From Oscarella lobularis (Eukaryota; Porifera; Homoscleromorpha; Homosclerophorida; Oscarellidae), in the NCBI RefSeq assembly GCF_947507565.1, contig NC_089179.1, positions 1,939,747 to 2,003,746 of the forward strand: a stretch of 64,000 bases of DNA, in the 5' to 3' direction. Below are positions 43,368 to 54,059 of this stretch, piece after piece. The position numbers were made by a program, and so were the translations under genes. How positions within the stretch are numbered: the first letter of the stretch is position 1; each line of letters starts with the position of its first letter. The notes beneath the pieces are model-generated. The model did not search any database, had not been told where the DNA came from, and saw only the letters and a list, made by a program, of their open reading frames with translations.

Positions 43368-44837
43368 CTTTTGTCGTTTGAAAGAGTATCTTGAGGTGTC
43401 GGTGTTAGCATTACCCAGGCAACACCAACGTGGAGGTCCAGACGCTTCCTTGCCCAAAATGGCGGTACTTTTGAGTAGTCAAAACAAACAAATGCGAAGA
43501 GAAACAGGTAGAAATTACACAAATGGGGAGACAGATAAGCAGAAAGTACATGTACTGTACGAGCACGTACACTAAGGAAACAGACTCATACAGGAAGTGT
43601 AGCAACACGCGAATGGGGAGATAGACAACAGGCAGACACAAACAAACACAGATATAGATAGGCAGAAACTAAACATAAAAACAGGAATGCGGAGACAGAT
43701 AGGCAACTAAGGAGACAGACACATATAGGCAGTGTAGACAGAAGCAGAGACTACACAGAAAAAAATAAATGGGGAGACAGATAAGCAGAAAGTACATGTA
43801 CGAACACGTAGATAAGGAGACGGAGTGACTCATAAAAGAAGTGTAGACTGAGGAGGAAAGTACTGAGACAACACAGAAGCTAACACAGACAGGTAGAAAG
43901 CAAACAGACAAACACACAGAATCGAACACAGAGAGGCAGAAAGTACACAGACAAACACACAGATGCAGACACAGACAGGCAGAAACTACACAGACAAACA
44001 CAGAGATGGACACGCAGAAACTATACACAAGCAAACACAGACACAGATAGGCAGAAACTAAACATAAAAGCAGGAATTCGGAGACAAATAGGCAAATAGT
44101 ACATATACGAACACGCAGATAAAGACACAGACACAATGAGCAGTGTAGACAGAAGCAGAAACTAAAGGAAGTGTAGACAGAGGCAGAAAGTACTGAGACA
44201 GCACAGAAGCTAACACAGACAGGCAGAAAGTAAACAGACAAACACACAGAAGCGAACACTGACAGGCAGAAAGTACACAGACAAACACACAGATGCAGAC
44301 ACAGACAGGCAGAAAGTACACAGACAAACACACAGATGCAGACACAGACAGGCAGAAACTACACAGCCAAACACAGAGATGGACAGGCAGAAACTAAACA
44401 TAAATGCAGGAATTCGGAGACTAACAAGCAAATAGTAAATATACGAACACGCAGATAAAGACACAGACACATATACTGTAGGCAGTGTAGACAGAAGCAG
44501 AAACTACGACAAACACACAAATTCGAACACAGACAGGCAAAAGCTACACAGACAAACATACACAGTACTTTCTGCATGCATGCCTCTTTACACGTCCTGT
44601 ATGAGTCTGTCTCCTTATCTACGTGTTCGTAAATGTACTTTATGCTTATCTGTCTCCCCATTTATGTTTTTCCGTGTAGTTTCTGTCTGTCTCTCTTCGC
44701 ATTTGTGTGTTTTGACTACTCAAAACTACCGCCATTTTGGGAAACGAAGCGTCTGGACCTCCACCTTGGTGTTGCCTGGGTAATGCTAACACAGAAGCGC
44801 AAACGTCACCTCAAGGTACTCTTTCAAACGACAAAAG
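43368..44837. mobile_element. TIR element of 1.47 kb with internal CAGACA repeats
   Basis: The left end CTTTTGTCGTTTGAAAGAGT and its inverse at 44837 start TIRs of more than 200 bp that include GGCAACACCAACGTGGAGGT and TGAGTAGTCAAAACA. The centre (about 43560-44570) is a degenerate tandem field of ACACAGACAGGCAGAAA-type units with several longer duplications (e.g. CAGGAATTCGGAGAC at 44070 and 44406). The long antisense Cys-rich ORFs come from this field and are not genes. Confidence 0.85.
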
Positions 44838-45665
44838 CCTACTCTAAATAAATGCCAAAAACTCCTACGCGATCTTGCTACCCGGTCGAAGACCGGGTAA
44901 GTGGACTAGTCACATATAAAAGACAATTATCTCGTATTGGAGAGTCCCATGGACATGACGATGCGTTTCAACCGTGGTCAGGTCGGCAAAATAAAAGCAT
45001 CCGTGGGAAACGTCCCACTACATGTATTGGCTTTGTAAGCTACAGTCAGCCGTATGTCTCGAGCACGATTAATTCATATATTAGGAATGAAAGATCCCCT
45101 TGTCATTGTCAAAAGCCCAGATAGAGAAAATCTTTGTCTCTTCGTGAGAAGAGTGCGTGACGACGTTAAAAAATCCTTTTTCCGCTCTTACTTCTCCTGA
45201 AAGAGAAGCAAAACCTGTGCCCGAGGGTTGTTGTTTAGTGTCAGTCGATTGATGTCTGTTCAAACTCGTCCAATCGCGCTTGCAGGAGGAGAAAGGTTAT
45301 TGGCCACCAAACTGTGAAAAGCTTGTTATTACACGACTATTTGCCATGTTTCACCCGACAACAGCCGCCGCTACAAAAGCCGAAGTGTTGCAGTTGTTGG
45401 AAGCGAAAGAGGGAACAATTAGAGTCGTACTGGCTACAACAGCGCTACGCTTAGGAATAGATATTAGAGGATTAAGGACTGTTATTCACCTAGGATATCT
45501 AGATCTATTGAACAATATTTACAGGAAATGGGTCGTGCTGGACGAGACGTCAGTGCTAGCTCATCCGTTTTGCTCTGGAATAGGCTTTGGTGCAAAAGTG
45601 CAAGTCAAGACATGAAAACGTTTCTGGAGAACTCGAGCAACCGATGTCAGCGTTACCCTAACATA

Positions 45666-46690
45666 TGGGGGTCAATTGCATAGGCCACCTTTTCAAAACA
45701 TAGCAAATACTGGTGACAATAATGAAGATTTTTTATTGATGGATGAATACATCTTTTTAGATTGAGAAAAGATATATTAAATGACGAAATAAAGGTAGAA
45801 GTAATGGGGCTCTTTTAATTCATTATAAATATTGCTTAAGACCAAAATGAGGATGTGGAAGAATAAAAATCATGAATTGAAAGAAACATTGAAGCAAATT
45901 GAGGCAACGATAATAAAAACTATAACAACTTTTAAAATGTTAAGTTATTCTTTTATATTAAGAGAAGCAAACTAAATAAGGGTAGCAGTAAATGATCTCT
46001 TTAATTTAGTGCAAATATTCCTTCCAGATCAAAATTAGTAAGTTAGTTAAAGAATTGAATAAAGCTTTGAAGAAAATGAAGGTGACAATCATAGAAATTT
46101 GTGACTTCTATATTTATGTACATTTTCTCTTTGGAAATCACTAAACCAAGGTTATTTATGTGATTGTACAGTATGTGCAACTGCTTGCCATCTTTGCCTA
46201 ACTTTAATTTCTTGTCTTTTAGCTTGCTATGATAGCGGAACAACATCTTTCACTTGCAAAATCGGTTGAGGTTACTAGGTAATTTGCTGTGTTTATTAAA
46301 TGAGTTAATGATTAAATTCTCACCAGCAACGGCACTTTCACCACTTTATCTCTTTTACATTACCATTATCTGTGACCACCACAACTACCAGCCGCGGAAT
46401 TTTTTGAGGTTGCTTACATTAGGATCATATGTAATGTTAATTAACTGCATGATTGCTTTAGTTACAGACCGTTGGAATTCAAAATTGTTTGCCCATTTTC
46501 TGCTTTACTTCTCTTCAAAACGACGTATAATGATGCTAGGTTCCCGTAGAAATGTCTCGTATTTTTACGAGAGCGTGGAATGAACCGCTGAATTTGGTCG
46601 CGATCTTGAAGGTAAAGTGCCCGACACAGTTTAGAAAGCATTTCCAGTGCCCTCCCATTCCCTAATCGAAGCATGCGAAGCGGTTTCTAT
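45666..46690. other. AT-rich spacer
   Basis: About 1 kb of AT-rich sequence (many TTAATT/ATTGAA words). A short minus-strand frame at 46462-46674 (GRALEMLSKLCRALYLQDRD) looks mildly protein-like but has no recognised domain. Two partially similar segments (AAGAATTGAATAAAGCTTTG near 46035 and AATTGAAAGAAACATTGAAG near 45875) suggest an old local duplication. Confidence 0.4.
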
Positions 46691-47048
46691 GTTCTTTTAC
46701 AGTGCTTTTTCGACGTTTGTCTTCCTTTCTCGCAGATACTATTTTTAGCCGACTTATTGGCCAAAATGTGATTCTTGGCATGATCTCTGACCTGATTTTA
46801 CTCAAACGCGTCAAAAAAAATGTCTACCACATGTGCGCCGAAGGTGAAGACGATTGCTCCGTGGCATACAACAGCTGTCGTCATGACAAAGGGACAGATG
46901 CTGCGGTTTTGTCATGCGCCAAAACACTGGTCATGCCCACAGCCCAGAAGACCCAGAATTGTGGTGCAAATAGAAGAAAGCACAGAGCGGCATGATCTGA
47001 CGGCGCTTCCTGTGAATTTCCGGTGACCACTATTCTTTATTTTTTCTG

Positions 47049-47765
47049 CAGGAAGCACCTCCAGACATAACATTAAAATTGCCCCACGCGTTCTTTCACG
47101 AACTAAACTACATTTTTCAAAAGTTATCTGCGGAATCTCTCCTTCGAATGTGTGAAGAGGGAAACACAGAACGCATTAAGGTTATAAGGTGATTCGTCTT
47201 CATTACTTTATGACATAAATCTTTTTGAGAACAAGTCTTTCTACAATGATCTGGAACCTAGCCCCGAAAGAGAAATATAAAGGCAACCTATACCTGCAAA
47301 TAGCAGCAAAGCTGGCTGGTGCCCTTTCAACCACGGACCAATGGCTAATTGCCGTCTACTGACATTGTCTGGAGTGACTCCAGGAAGGCGCACCCTCGCG
47401 ATTTGCAGGGACCTTGAAGAAAAGAAAATTTACCACGCTACACCTTGGGGAACGAAATTTTGGAACAAGCATCGTAATATGAGGAAGAAGTATAAAAAGC
47501 AACACGAAAACAGCAGCAAGGACCGACATATGTAGCAGGAGGATTTGGAGATGAAGATCGAAAGGAGGTATGAATGTTCGTGAATGTTCAAAGATTACAG
47601 GAACTTCTGCAGGTGACAAGAGAAGTACCAAGCGGAGAGACGGCAAAAGGAAAAGAAGAAGCCAAGAAATTGTTGAAGAGGGTAAAATACTTATCACCAT
47701 TATATTAGACTCTAAGGTCACCTCTTTAGAGGAAGAAGAAGGAATTCAGGCAGAAGAGATGCCAG
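47049..47765 (+). pseudogene. MULE-like transposase, C-terminal exons
   Basis: After a CTGCAG acceptor, ITLKLPHAFFHELNYIFQKL and LLRMCEEGNTERIK correspond to the PHAFFHEL block at 27.9 kb. Next, in new frames, come MIWNLAPKEKYKGNLYLQIA, then LSGVTPGRRTLAICRDLEEK and RNMRKKYKKQHENSS, then TYVAGGFGDEDRKE, matching the order N-E-x-x-N-x-x-[IV]-W ... G-x-x-P-G ... that I associate with MULE-like animal ORFs. Frames switch three times and TGA codons occur near 47359, so it is a relic. Upstream (46700-47030) an open frame is not recognisable. It shows this family is repeated in the window. Confidence 0.6.
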
Positions 47766-47989
47766 CTTAATCTTAGAATTTTCTTTTACATGTTTTTATA
47801 CTAATGTTAAGCCCTACTAAACATTCTAAAAAAACAAGTGGTGATTTTTTTGAAGACCGATTAAAACGCTTTTTGGCGGTCGTGTTACAGAACGGGTTAA
47901 TAATATAATTTCAATTACTTTTTTTTTAGTTGAGGAGCTTGCGAATTTTTCTAGATGTAAGGATACAAAATGATTTCATTAGTTTCACA

Positions 47990-48215
47990 GTACAGTCTCG
48001 ATTATCCGAACCCCAATGTTTCAGGGGGGTTCGGATAATTAAAATTTCGGATAATCGAGGGTACGTTAGAAATCGAACGTACGGTTCGAAGGAAGCAGTT
48101 TTGGAAAATTTCCGTAAATTTTTTAACGTCCGTGACGTCATTTAAGCATAGTGCGTTAGCAAATTAGATCACATGACTTAAAATTTACGTTTCGGATAAT
48201 CGAGGGTTCGGTTAC
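47990..48215. mobile_element. Tigger-like MITE remnant
   Basis: CAGTCTCGATTATCCGAAC (47993) and inverse copies TTCGGATAATCGAGGG (about 48045 and 48192) are the ends typical of pogo/Tigger families. The copy is about 220 bp and contains no ORF. Limits are approximate. Confidence 0.55.
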
Positions 48216-48905
48216 TTGCCATCTTCGCTGTCAATTTCTACTCTGCGTTTCTATTTGGCCGTTGTTAAAAAAAGTTCGTCTAAAACTCATAAATAGGGTC
48301 CACGACGTGCAGGCTCTTCGACTAATCGACGTCATTGATACAAAGTAATACATTTTAATGTCATAGTGTGAGCAAATTCAGACAAAATTAATTTTTGGAC
48401 CTCTATATCCTGATGTCACATGTATAAAATCTCTACAAACGCTATGCGAAGGAGGAAGTGTGTCCGAAATAGCCAGCAGTTGGCGACTCATAAATGACAA
48501 AATTAGATTTAGTATTGGAAAACTAGCTAAAAATTTTCTAAAATTTCCCTTTTCCATAACGCAATAAATTATTCTGCATTAGTTCAACATTTGTCATGAA
48601 AATTTTGCCTTGACAATTTTGCCTTGACAAGAAGAAGAAGAGCGGAAGAAAGGTGACTAAAACTTCGGTTTATTTATGAAATTCTGACAATTCTCTTTAG
48701 CTGAAAAAAACTAGAAAAAGGTAGAACTCAAACTAAGGGTAAAAGGGTATAAATAATTTGTGATATTTTTAATAGTGCTTGATGAAGAGGGCCAACATAA
48801 ACTCGTTCTTATCTAATATCTAATTCGATCTTATTCGACGTTTTTTTGTACTGTAGTTCCGCAAAAGCTCCTTTTTCTTTGGGAAGAAAGTAAGAACAAA
48901 AGTTA

Positions 48906-49370
48906 TTAGTTCTGAAATTGTGACGTTTTTTCTAAGGGCGTGACTTGTTTTTTTGCTTCACTTGTTTCTTTGCTCTTAATCCCACCTGTCATTTTCCAGC
49001 CGGAAATCGTTTCCTTGCTCAGCATAATTCGCTGCCTCTCTCTTTTGCTCAAATTAGGAACGGAGACGACGTAATTCTCCCACTTTTCGAGGTAGCCCAA
49101 AAATTCCACTTTTAGCCACTTACAGAAATATTGGCATAGTAACACAGTGGAACTGGTTGCTTGTACTGGACTTACCTGCAATCTGTCATCCTCAGTGATA
49201 TATAGCCCTCGACGATTTGACTTCTTGTCACGAAGACTTGTCACGAAGACTTCGCGTACATTCTTCTAAGTCCTTGTCAATAATGCGATAAAATCTGATT
49301 GTTTCCTCGGCTCCTTCGAGCGCGAAATGCTCCAATCCGTAAGCAACGGACTCGCTCAAGACCTAAAAAA
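48906..49370 (-). pseudogene. P element/THAP9-like transposase fragment
   Basis: From 49370 downward: VLSESVAYGLEHFALEGAEE and FYRIIDKDLEECTRSLRDK, a small repeat (CGTGACAAGTCTT twice) with a stop, then DKKSNRRGLYITEDDRLQVS, LEKWENYVVSVPNLSKRERQ and RIMLSKETISGWKMTGG. The pattern F-L-x-Y-L-x-x-W-E ... M-L-S-x-x-T-x-x-G is the region after the GTP-binding insertion in P element and THAP9-like transposases, as I remember it. Both flanks end without further blocks. One frame change joins the two parts. Confidence is moderate. Confidence 0.5.
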
Positions 49371-49483
49371 GTTATCATTTTCTGATATTGTTGTGTAATC
49401 CTGGAGCCTAGACTTTTGACAAACAAACAACAATCATATGGTAACGTCTACACGTGCGTGCGTTAAGGTTTTAGTTTTCCCAG

Positions 49484-49947
49484 AAGCGTTGTTTCCCACG
49501 ATGTCGCCGCTTTACGATCTGCAGCTGCAATGGGTTATCTGTCTCAGACTTTTACTCAAGCGGTTTTCAGAGGTAAGAAAGCGCACAAAACGTGCGTTGT
49601 AACTCGATTGAGATATTGAACGATGAAAGACGTTACAAGTTCTGAGAACATTCGGACGGTTGCGCCTTGACGTTTACCAAGTTACAAAGACCCAGAGAAG
49701 GAGTCCTTCCCTCCGCGTGCGTGTATACATTCTAAATATAGTGTGCTCTTTTTCAGCTCCTCCGGCGATAAAAAGTGACGACGTCAACCCAATTCGCCTG
49801 GGCAGCGATCCCACTTCGGAAACCATAATCCTCATCTGCGTATCTGTCGTCTTACTTCTTTTGGTCGTCATTTCGTCTTTCGTGTTTTACCGCAATTGGG
49901 ACGACGACGACCACCACAATGAGGGCGTAGTCGAGACAGAAGTTTAA
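49484..49947 (+). CDS. Last two exons of a single-pass membrane protein
   Basis: Exon 49484-49572 (acceptor TTTTCCCAG, donor GTAAGA) reads VVSHDVAALRSAAAMGYLSQ then TFTQAVFR. A 184-nt intron ends TTTTTCAG; exon 49757-49947 reads APPAIKSDDVNPIRLGSDPT, a hydrophobic helix (TIILICVSVVLLLLVVISSF) and a short acidic tail NWDDDDHHNEGVVETEV. ATTAAA at 49988 is a possible poly(A) signal. The phase matches across the intron (split Ala codon). This would be a type I membrane protein with a 17-residue cytoplasmic end. No transposon similarity was recognised and neither exon is broken, so it is the best host-gene candidate here. Upstream exons were not found within the window. Confidence 0.55.
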
Positions 49948-49994
49948 CTCTGCTATTTTTTCATCTTTGCGTTTTCTTTCTGCTTTAATTAAAG

Positions 49995-50468
49995 AACAGC
50001 TCTAATTACTATAATTAATTACTATAATTTTCGATTTCTTTGTGTAATTAAATTTCTCTTCTATTTAAAAAAAAAAATAATAATATTCAAAAAAGGAAAT
50101 ATGACATTGTTATTTTTTCTTACTGGATTCCCTCTTCCTTGACAATCAAAAGGCTTTTAAATAAAAGAAACGGTGTGACTATTTGTCCAGCGAATCTCAC
50201 GTCCACGTCTTTTCGTAGCTGTCGTGACAGCAGAGAACGACGCGAAAGGGCAAAACGTTACAAGTGGAGGTCCCGCAGCTCACGTTCAGCGGGTTATTCG
50301 CAGGCAATCGTCTTTTGTCGTGCGAAACGAGAGATTGACCGGCGATCCGACGCTATCAGCTTCAAATGGACGAATGCAACGTTCGATCGGAGTCGCGCAG
50401 CATCGATTTCTCTGACGATAACGGCGACGGCGGCGCTCTTGCCGGAGAAACGGAGGTAGGTAGCTGTT
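49995..50468. other. Spacer before the USP-like ORF
   Basis: An A-rich stretch (to 50100) is followed by a segment with an Arg/Ser-rich open frame (50139-50459) that I take as chance. No element ends were found. Confidence 0.35.
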
Positions 50469-51746
50469 GTGGAATCAAGCGGAGGATATGAAGTCACAAT
50501 GGTGTGTCCTGATGAAACCACCGAGGAAACGGCTCATCTCATTGTTGGACACATGGGACAATACCATTTTGTTTCTGTAGAAGAAATCGAGTCAGATATG
50601 TGCGACCTGTCATCTGACCATTCAGGAGCCGAGGAAGAGACGGTCGAACGTGAAGTCGGAGCAACGCTTTCAGACCCGCCGTCGCATGAAGTTGTCAGTG
50701 ATTGCGCAAGATGGGGACGTCGCGATAAGGCATCAGATGGGAGTGTCGTGATTGGGTCGTGTCCTATTGATGGTCCTCTAACGTTTTTTTTAAAACTCGT
50801 CGAAGCATTCGCTAGCATCGGCGCTCTTCTGCGGGAATTGGCAACAAATGATCGAATATTGGCAATTCTGGTGGCAGTAATCGGGCTGTGCCAAAGAAGC
50901 CGTTGGGGCGACGCCAAAGTGATGTGGCTGACAGAAACAAAGCAATGCGAGAAATCACCAAATATAGACTGCTGGGGAGATGAAGGAACGCGTTTCTTTG
51001 ACCACCTCGCAACATCATCGGCTGGTTCAGCGCCATTTGAACAGACTTCCACGTGCTGCAGCCAAACATTTCCCAACCCATTTGTCGTGAAGAAAAGACG
51101 TTCCATTCATCTAAAGTAAGATATTCTTTAGTCAAATAATTTGATAGAGCTGAGGATTTTTTGTCGTGCAGTGTTCTATCGAAGAACCAGTCTGTCAGGA
51201 CGTCTGCAAGATTTTTTGCGACCATCTGCATGTAATCCATACCGTCATTGCAGAGGAACGGTCGTCATGCGCAGATTGGTCAACACGTGGCCACAATTCC
51301 TTGTGTTCGACATTCACGGAAGTGCAATCAACGTCTGCTTCGTCGAACTTGGGAAAACGATTCTTGTACCACCAAATCATCCAAACGGAATATGGTAATG
51401 CAGTTATCAGTTAATGGCAGCACCTTTAACGTTTCTTATTAGCTACGTTCTTCTGATGGCAACGCTGTCGGATGAGGGAGGGCATTTCGAAGCCATATTC
51501 AGATTGAAAGAGACGGAGTGGTTTCTTTACAATGGCATGAATAACACGCCTATACGGCCTCGTGGAAAGCCTACTTCAAACCCGAAGTGTCTGTCACCGT
51601 ACAAAATCGGCTGGGCGTTGTATGTGCAATTGAAATATGTTAAAGAGGAGATGAAGAAGTTGGCACGAGAAATGGCGCAATTGGGGGATTCTATCCCAGG
51701 GTCTTACTGGAACGAAACGCCAAAAAGGCAACAAAGACGAAAATAG
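50469..51746 (+). CDS. Ubiquitin-specific-protease-like ORF
   Basis: From about 50469: VESSGGYEVTMVCPDE, a long frame through GPLTFFLKLVEAFASIG and RWGDAKVMWL, IDCWGDEGTRFFDHL, PFEQTSTCCSQTFPNP. After a gap with a frame change (51110-51270) come NTWPQFLVFDIHGSAINVCF and, across a 48-nt intron (51396-51443, GTAATG...TTATTAG), GICYVLLMATLSDEGGHFEA and WFLYNGMNNTPIRP, then a basic end. P-x-F-L-V-F-D and G-G-H-F ... W-F-L-Y-N-G resemble the C-terminal part and His box of USP-type cysteine peptidases found in repetitive invertebrate ORFs. The catalytic Cys box was not identified, so activity is doubtful. Could be a transposon gene; no ends were seen. Confidence 0.45.
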
Positions 51747-51761
51747 TGAAACCATACTGAA

Positions 51762-51912
51762 AGTCTGTCTTTCTGTCTGTCTGTCCGTCTGTCCGTCTGT
51801 CTGTCCGTGTGTCCGTCTGTCTGGTAGGTAGGTTGGTAGCTAGGTAGCTAGGTAGCTAGGTAGCTAGGTAGCTAGGTAGCTAGGTAGCTAGGTAGCTAGG
51901 TAGTTAGGTTGC
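51762..51912 (+). repeat. Microsatellites (CTGT)n and (AGGTAGCT)n
   Basis: CTGTCTGTCCGT-type repeats to about 51822, then GGTAGCTA copies (about nine) to 51910. A ~70-bp unit follows twice (starting GCACGCACGACAACTTG and GCACGCACAACCACTTG) to 52030. Confidence 0.93.
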
Positions 51913-52039
51913 ACGCACGACAACTTGTGAAAATCACATTCGATGTCATTCAGAAATATAAGCTTACGTGTTTGGTATGTCGCACGCACAACCACTTGGA
52001 AAATCACATTCCCTGTCATTCAGAAATGATGTCTAATTT

Positions 52040-52195
52040 ATTTTCTGATCTACTATGTTAGCCTGTGTAGTGGCTAACATAGTAGATAAGCCAATATAGT
52101 AGATCTACTATATTAGCTGATCTACTATATTAGCTGATGTACTATGTTAGCCACTACACAGGCTAACATTGTAGATCAGCCAATATAGTAGATGT
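52040..52195. repeat. Compound inverted repeat
   Basis: CTACTATGTTAGCC-TGTGTAGT-GGCTAACATAGTAG forms one palindrome; the block recurs inversely as ATGTTAGCCACTACACAGGC near 52142, giving nested palindromes with AATATAGTAGAT linkers. It may be a small fold-back element; no duplication identified. Confidence 0.8.
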
Positions 52196-52313
52196 GAGCA
52201 GCATCAGAACGAGAAGTGGCGCTTACAGAAGTGTCATGGGAGTGTCAGCCATATGTACGATGCAACTGCTATATATAGAAACAATGACATCATCGATCTA
52301 CTGTGTGAGCGAT

Positions 52314-52529
52314 CTAGTATGTTGGCCTAACAACGTCTGCGTCCTCCGCTTCCCCGGAATGGGCTGATGATAGGCTACTTTCGGTGTCGTTGAACAACTG
52401 CGAAATCCAGTCGTCGCTTCCATACGAGGAGGCGTCAGGGTCCGGAACATCGTCACTGGCAGCGTCTGAGTCCGGTGAGTCGATTTCAGGACGAAGGGAG
52501 ATGTCTGTAGGGTTGTTCGCGTCGGTCAT
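52314..52529 (-). CDS. Acidic Asp/Ser-rich ORF
   Basis: ATG 52529 reads MTDANNPTDISLRPEIDSPD then SDAASDDVPDPDAS and WISQLFNDTESSLSS, stop at 52314. Acidic starts of this kind head piggyBac transposases and other element proteins, but this is on the opposite strand to the piggyBac relic that follows. It may be the first exon of another gene or a leftover from an inverted copy. Function unknown. Confidence 0.3.
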   Translation of the reverse strand: MTDANNPTDISLRPEIDSPDSDAASDDVPDPDASSYGSDDWISQLFNDTESSLSSAHSGEAEDADVVRPTY

Positions 52530-52586
52530 TTTATTAGGCAGACGTATACGCGAAAGACTTCCGTTCCACCAATGACGTAGGTGGAA

Positions 52587-53046
52587 CCGGATAGGGAGGC
52601 ACCGGAAGCAAAGACAGTCGACGACGACAAACCTCCACCGCGTTCACCGCTGGCGGCAGCGGCGCTTGCTGCGACAGACAGGGAAAACTCGCAGCGATTT
52701 ACGTGCAAACGTGTAAGGCGCTGACAAAAGCGGATATGGCGCTCACTGAGCAAAGAAATATTGGGTAACAGTTTATCCCCATGGGGAATGACCTGTTTCC
52801 TCATTATTAATCCGTTTCGCCCGCGAGACACGTCCATACCAGACATTCTCGCAAATATGAAAAAGGAGTAACAACAGAGCATCTTTGATGCTTTGATGAC
52901 CCACTTTAAGAGGGTCGTGGAGATCCTCAAAGAGGATCAGATCCGCGCTGTTAAGAGAGAACGCGCACTGAGGGAGCGGTTCGGCAGTGACCTAATATGG
53001 GACGAATTTGACCGCTTTCTGAAGGAGGACAGGGTAGAGGAATAGG
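52587..53046 (+). pseudogene. Unrecognised coding remnant before piggyBac
   Basis: The plus strand reads PPPRSPLAAAALAATDRENS, later SLSPWGMTCFLIINPFRPRD and, after TAA near 52869, FDALMTHFKRVVEILKEDQI, RERFGSDLIWDEFDRFLKED, stop near 53044. It has coding character (low stop density, helical charged C-terminus) with in-frame stops. I do not recognise the family. Confidence 0.3.
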
Positions 53047-53101
53047 ACAGGCTACTAGTGTTCAAAGGGGACGAGGAAGAGTTCAGACAAATGGTCTTCC
53101 A

Positions 53102-54030
53102 GTGAAAAATATTTTACCGGAAAAGTCGCCGGAAATGGTTGTCAATCGGGAAGCACGATTGCAGACGTACGACGACTGCACAAGCTACGTCGGCCCGACT
53201 GATCCTCTGATGGACGGAACGGCAACCGATTTTCTTCAATTTTTAACCACCGACGTGCTTCATCTTATTTGCGAGCAAACAGTTCTTTACGCAAGAAAAG
53301 AAAGTAACGTAAAACGTCAATAATTTTGATAACAGCTAATAGGAAATTTTTAGATGCCGAATTTAGATTTGAATCGTGAAGAGATTCTGACGTTTTTTGG
53401 AGTGATCATTGGAATTCGACCTTCACCAGCCCTTGAGGATCATTTCTCTAGGTGCCCGTTTCTTGGATCGCCGTACATTGTACGCAACATGCCATATGGT
53501 CGTTTCCGTACGTAATATTTTATCCATGCTTTATTTTGCGGACAACAGCATACTTATACCCGACCGACGTCATGAAAATTACGATGTTTAGAGCAAAATT
53601 CGCCCAATAATTAACATGATGCAAGAGCGTTTCAAACAGCTTTACGGCCCTCGTCATAACGTTAGCATGAATGAAGCGATGATTGCCTTCAAGAAACGAA
53701 TTTCTATTCTTCAGTAGATGCCGATAAAGCCCGTAAAATACGGAATAAAAGTTTGGTCTATATGTAAGTGACAATATATCAGTACGAAATATACCATATT
53801 TACACGTTTTATTATTTTAGATGCGACTCAGAGAACGGATACCTTTGGGACTTCCAGCGGTAAGGAAAAACATGCGCGGACAGACATTGGCCAGGGAGAA
53901 AGGGTGGTACTGGATCTGGCAACACCTTTGCTGGACCAGGGGTACCACCTCTACTTCGACAACTTTTTCTCCAGCCCACGTCTTGCAGCAAACTCCTTCT
54001 ACCCAACGCGTTTGCGGAAAATTTAAAATT
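53102..54030 (+). pseudogene. piggyBac transposase
   Basis: The start region reads GPTDPLMDGTATDFLQFLTT then DVLHLICEQTVLYAR, next LNREEILTFFGVIIGIRP and NMPYGRFR, the usual piggyBac order. Broken frames then give MNEAMIAFKKRISI, where the family has S-I-D-E-[SA]-M: the catalytic Asp is Asn here. MPIKPVKYGIKVW follows, an intron-like gap to CDSENGYLWDFQR, then LDQGYHLYFDNFFSSPRL (third catalytic Asp kept). It ends without the C-terminal RING-like Cys region. Several frameshifts and the D-to-N change make it inactive. No TTAA-flanked ends were found. Confidence 0.8.
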
Positions 54031-54059
54031 TCGTCTATGCACACCATTATTCCTTGACG

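Larger units (their letters stand above)
42450..45665 (+). pseudogene. Second RecQ-like helicase gene, split by two fold-back elements
   Basis: The Walker A region reads GRDTFGCFPTGFGKSLIFQ (about 42520), followed one frame over by LPLVIVASPLKMLIRNQING and VKIVYRSSEKSLRNDRWRSY. Coding stops at about 42865 at a GGTGAGC donor. After the insertions come LGMKDPLVIVKSPDRENLCL (about 45081), then VLATTALRLGIDIRGLRTVI (motif V, about 45430) and in another frame QEMGRAGRDVSASS (motif VI), and MKTFLENSSNRCQRY. The DEAH box was not found. Order and motifs are those of SF2 helicases near RecQ, but the sequence differs from the helicase at 8.3-10.3 kb. Frameshifts and stops make it a relic; it may be from another helicase-bearing transposon. 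Confidence 0.75.

Noticed and set aside
43669-44661. Cys/Val/Ser-rich membrane-like ORFs on the minus strand
   Set aside because: They are antisense to the degenerate CAGACA tandem field inside a TIR element; repetition explains the open frames.
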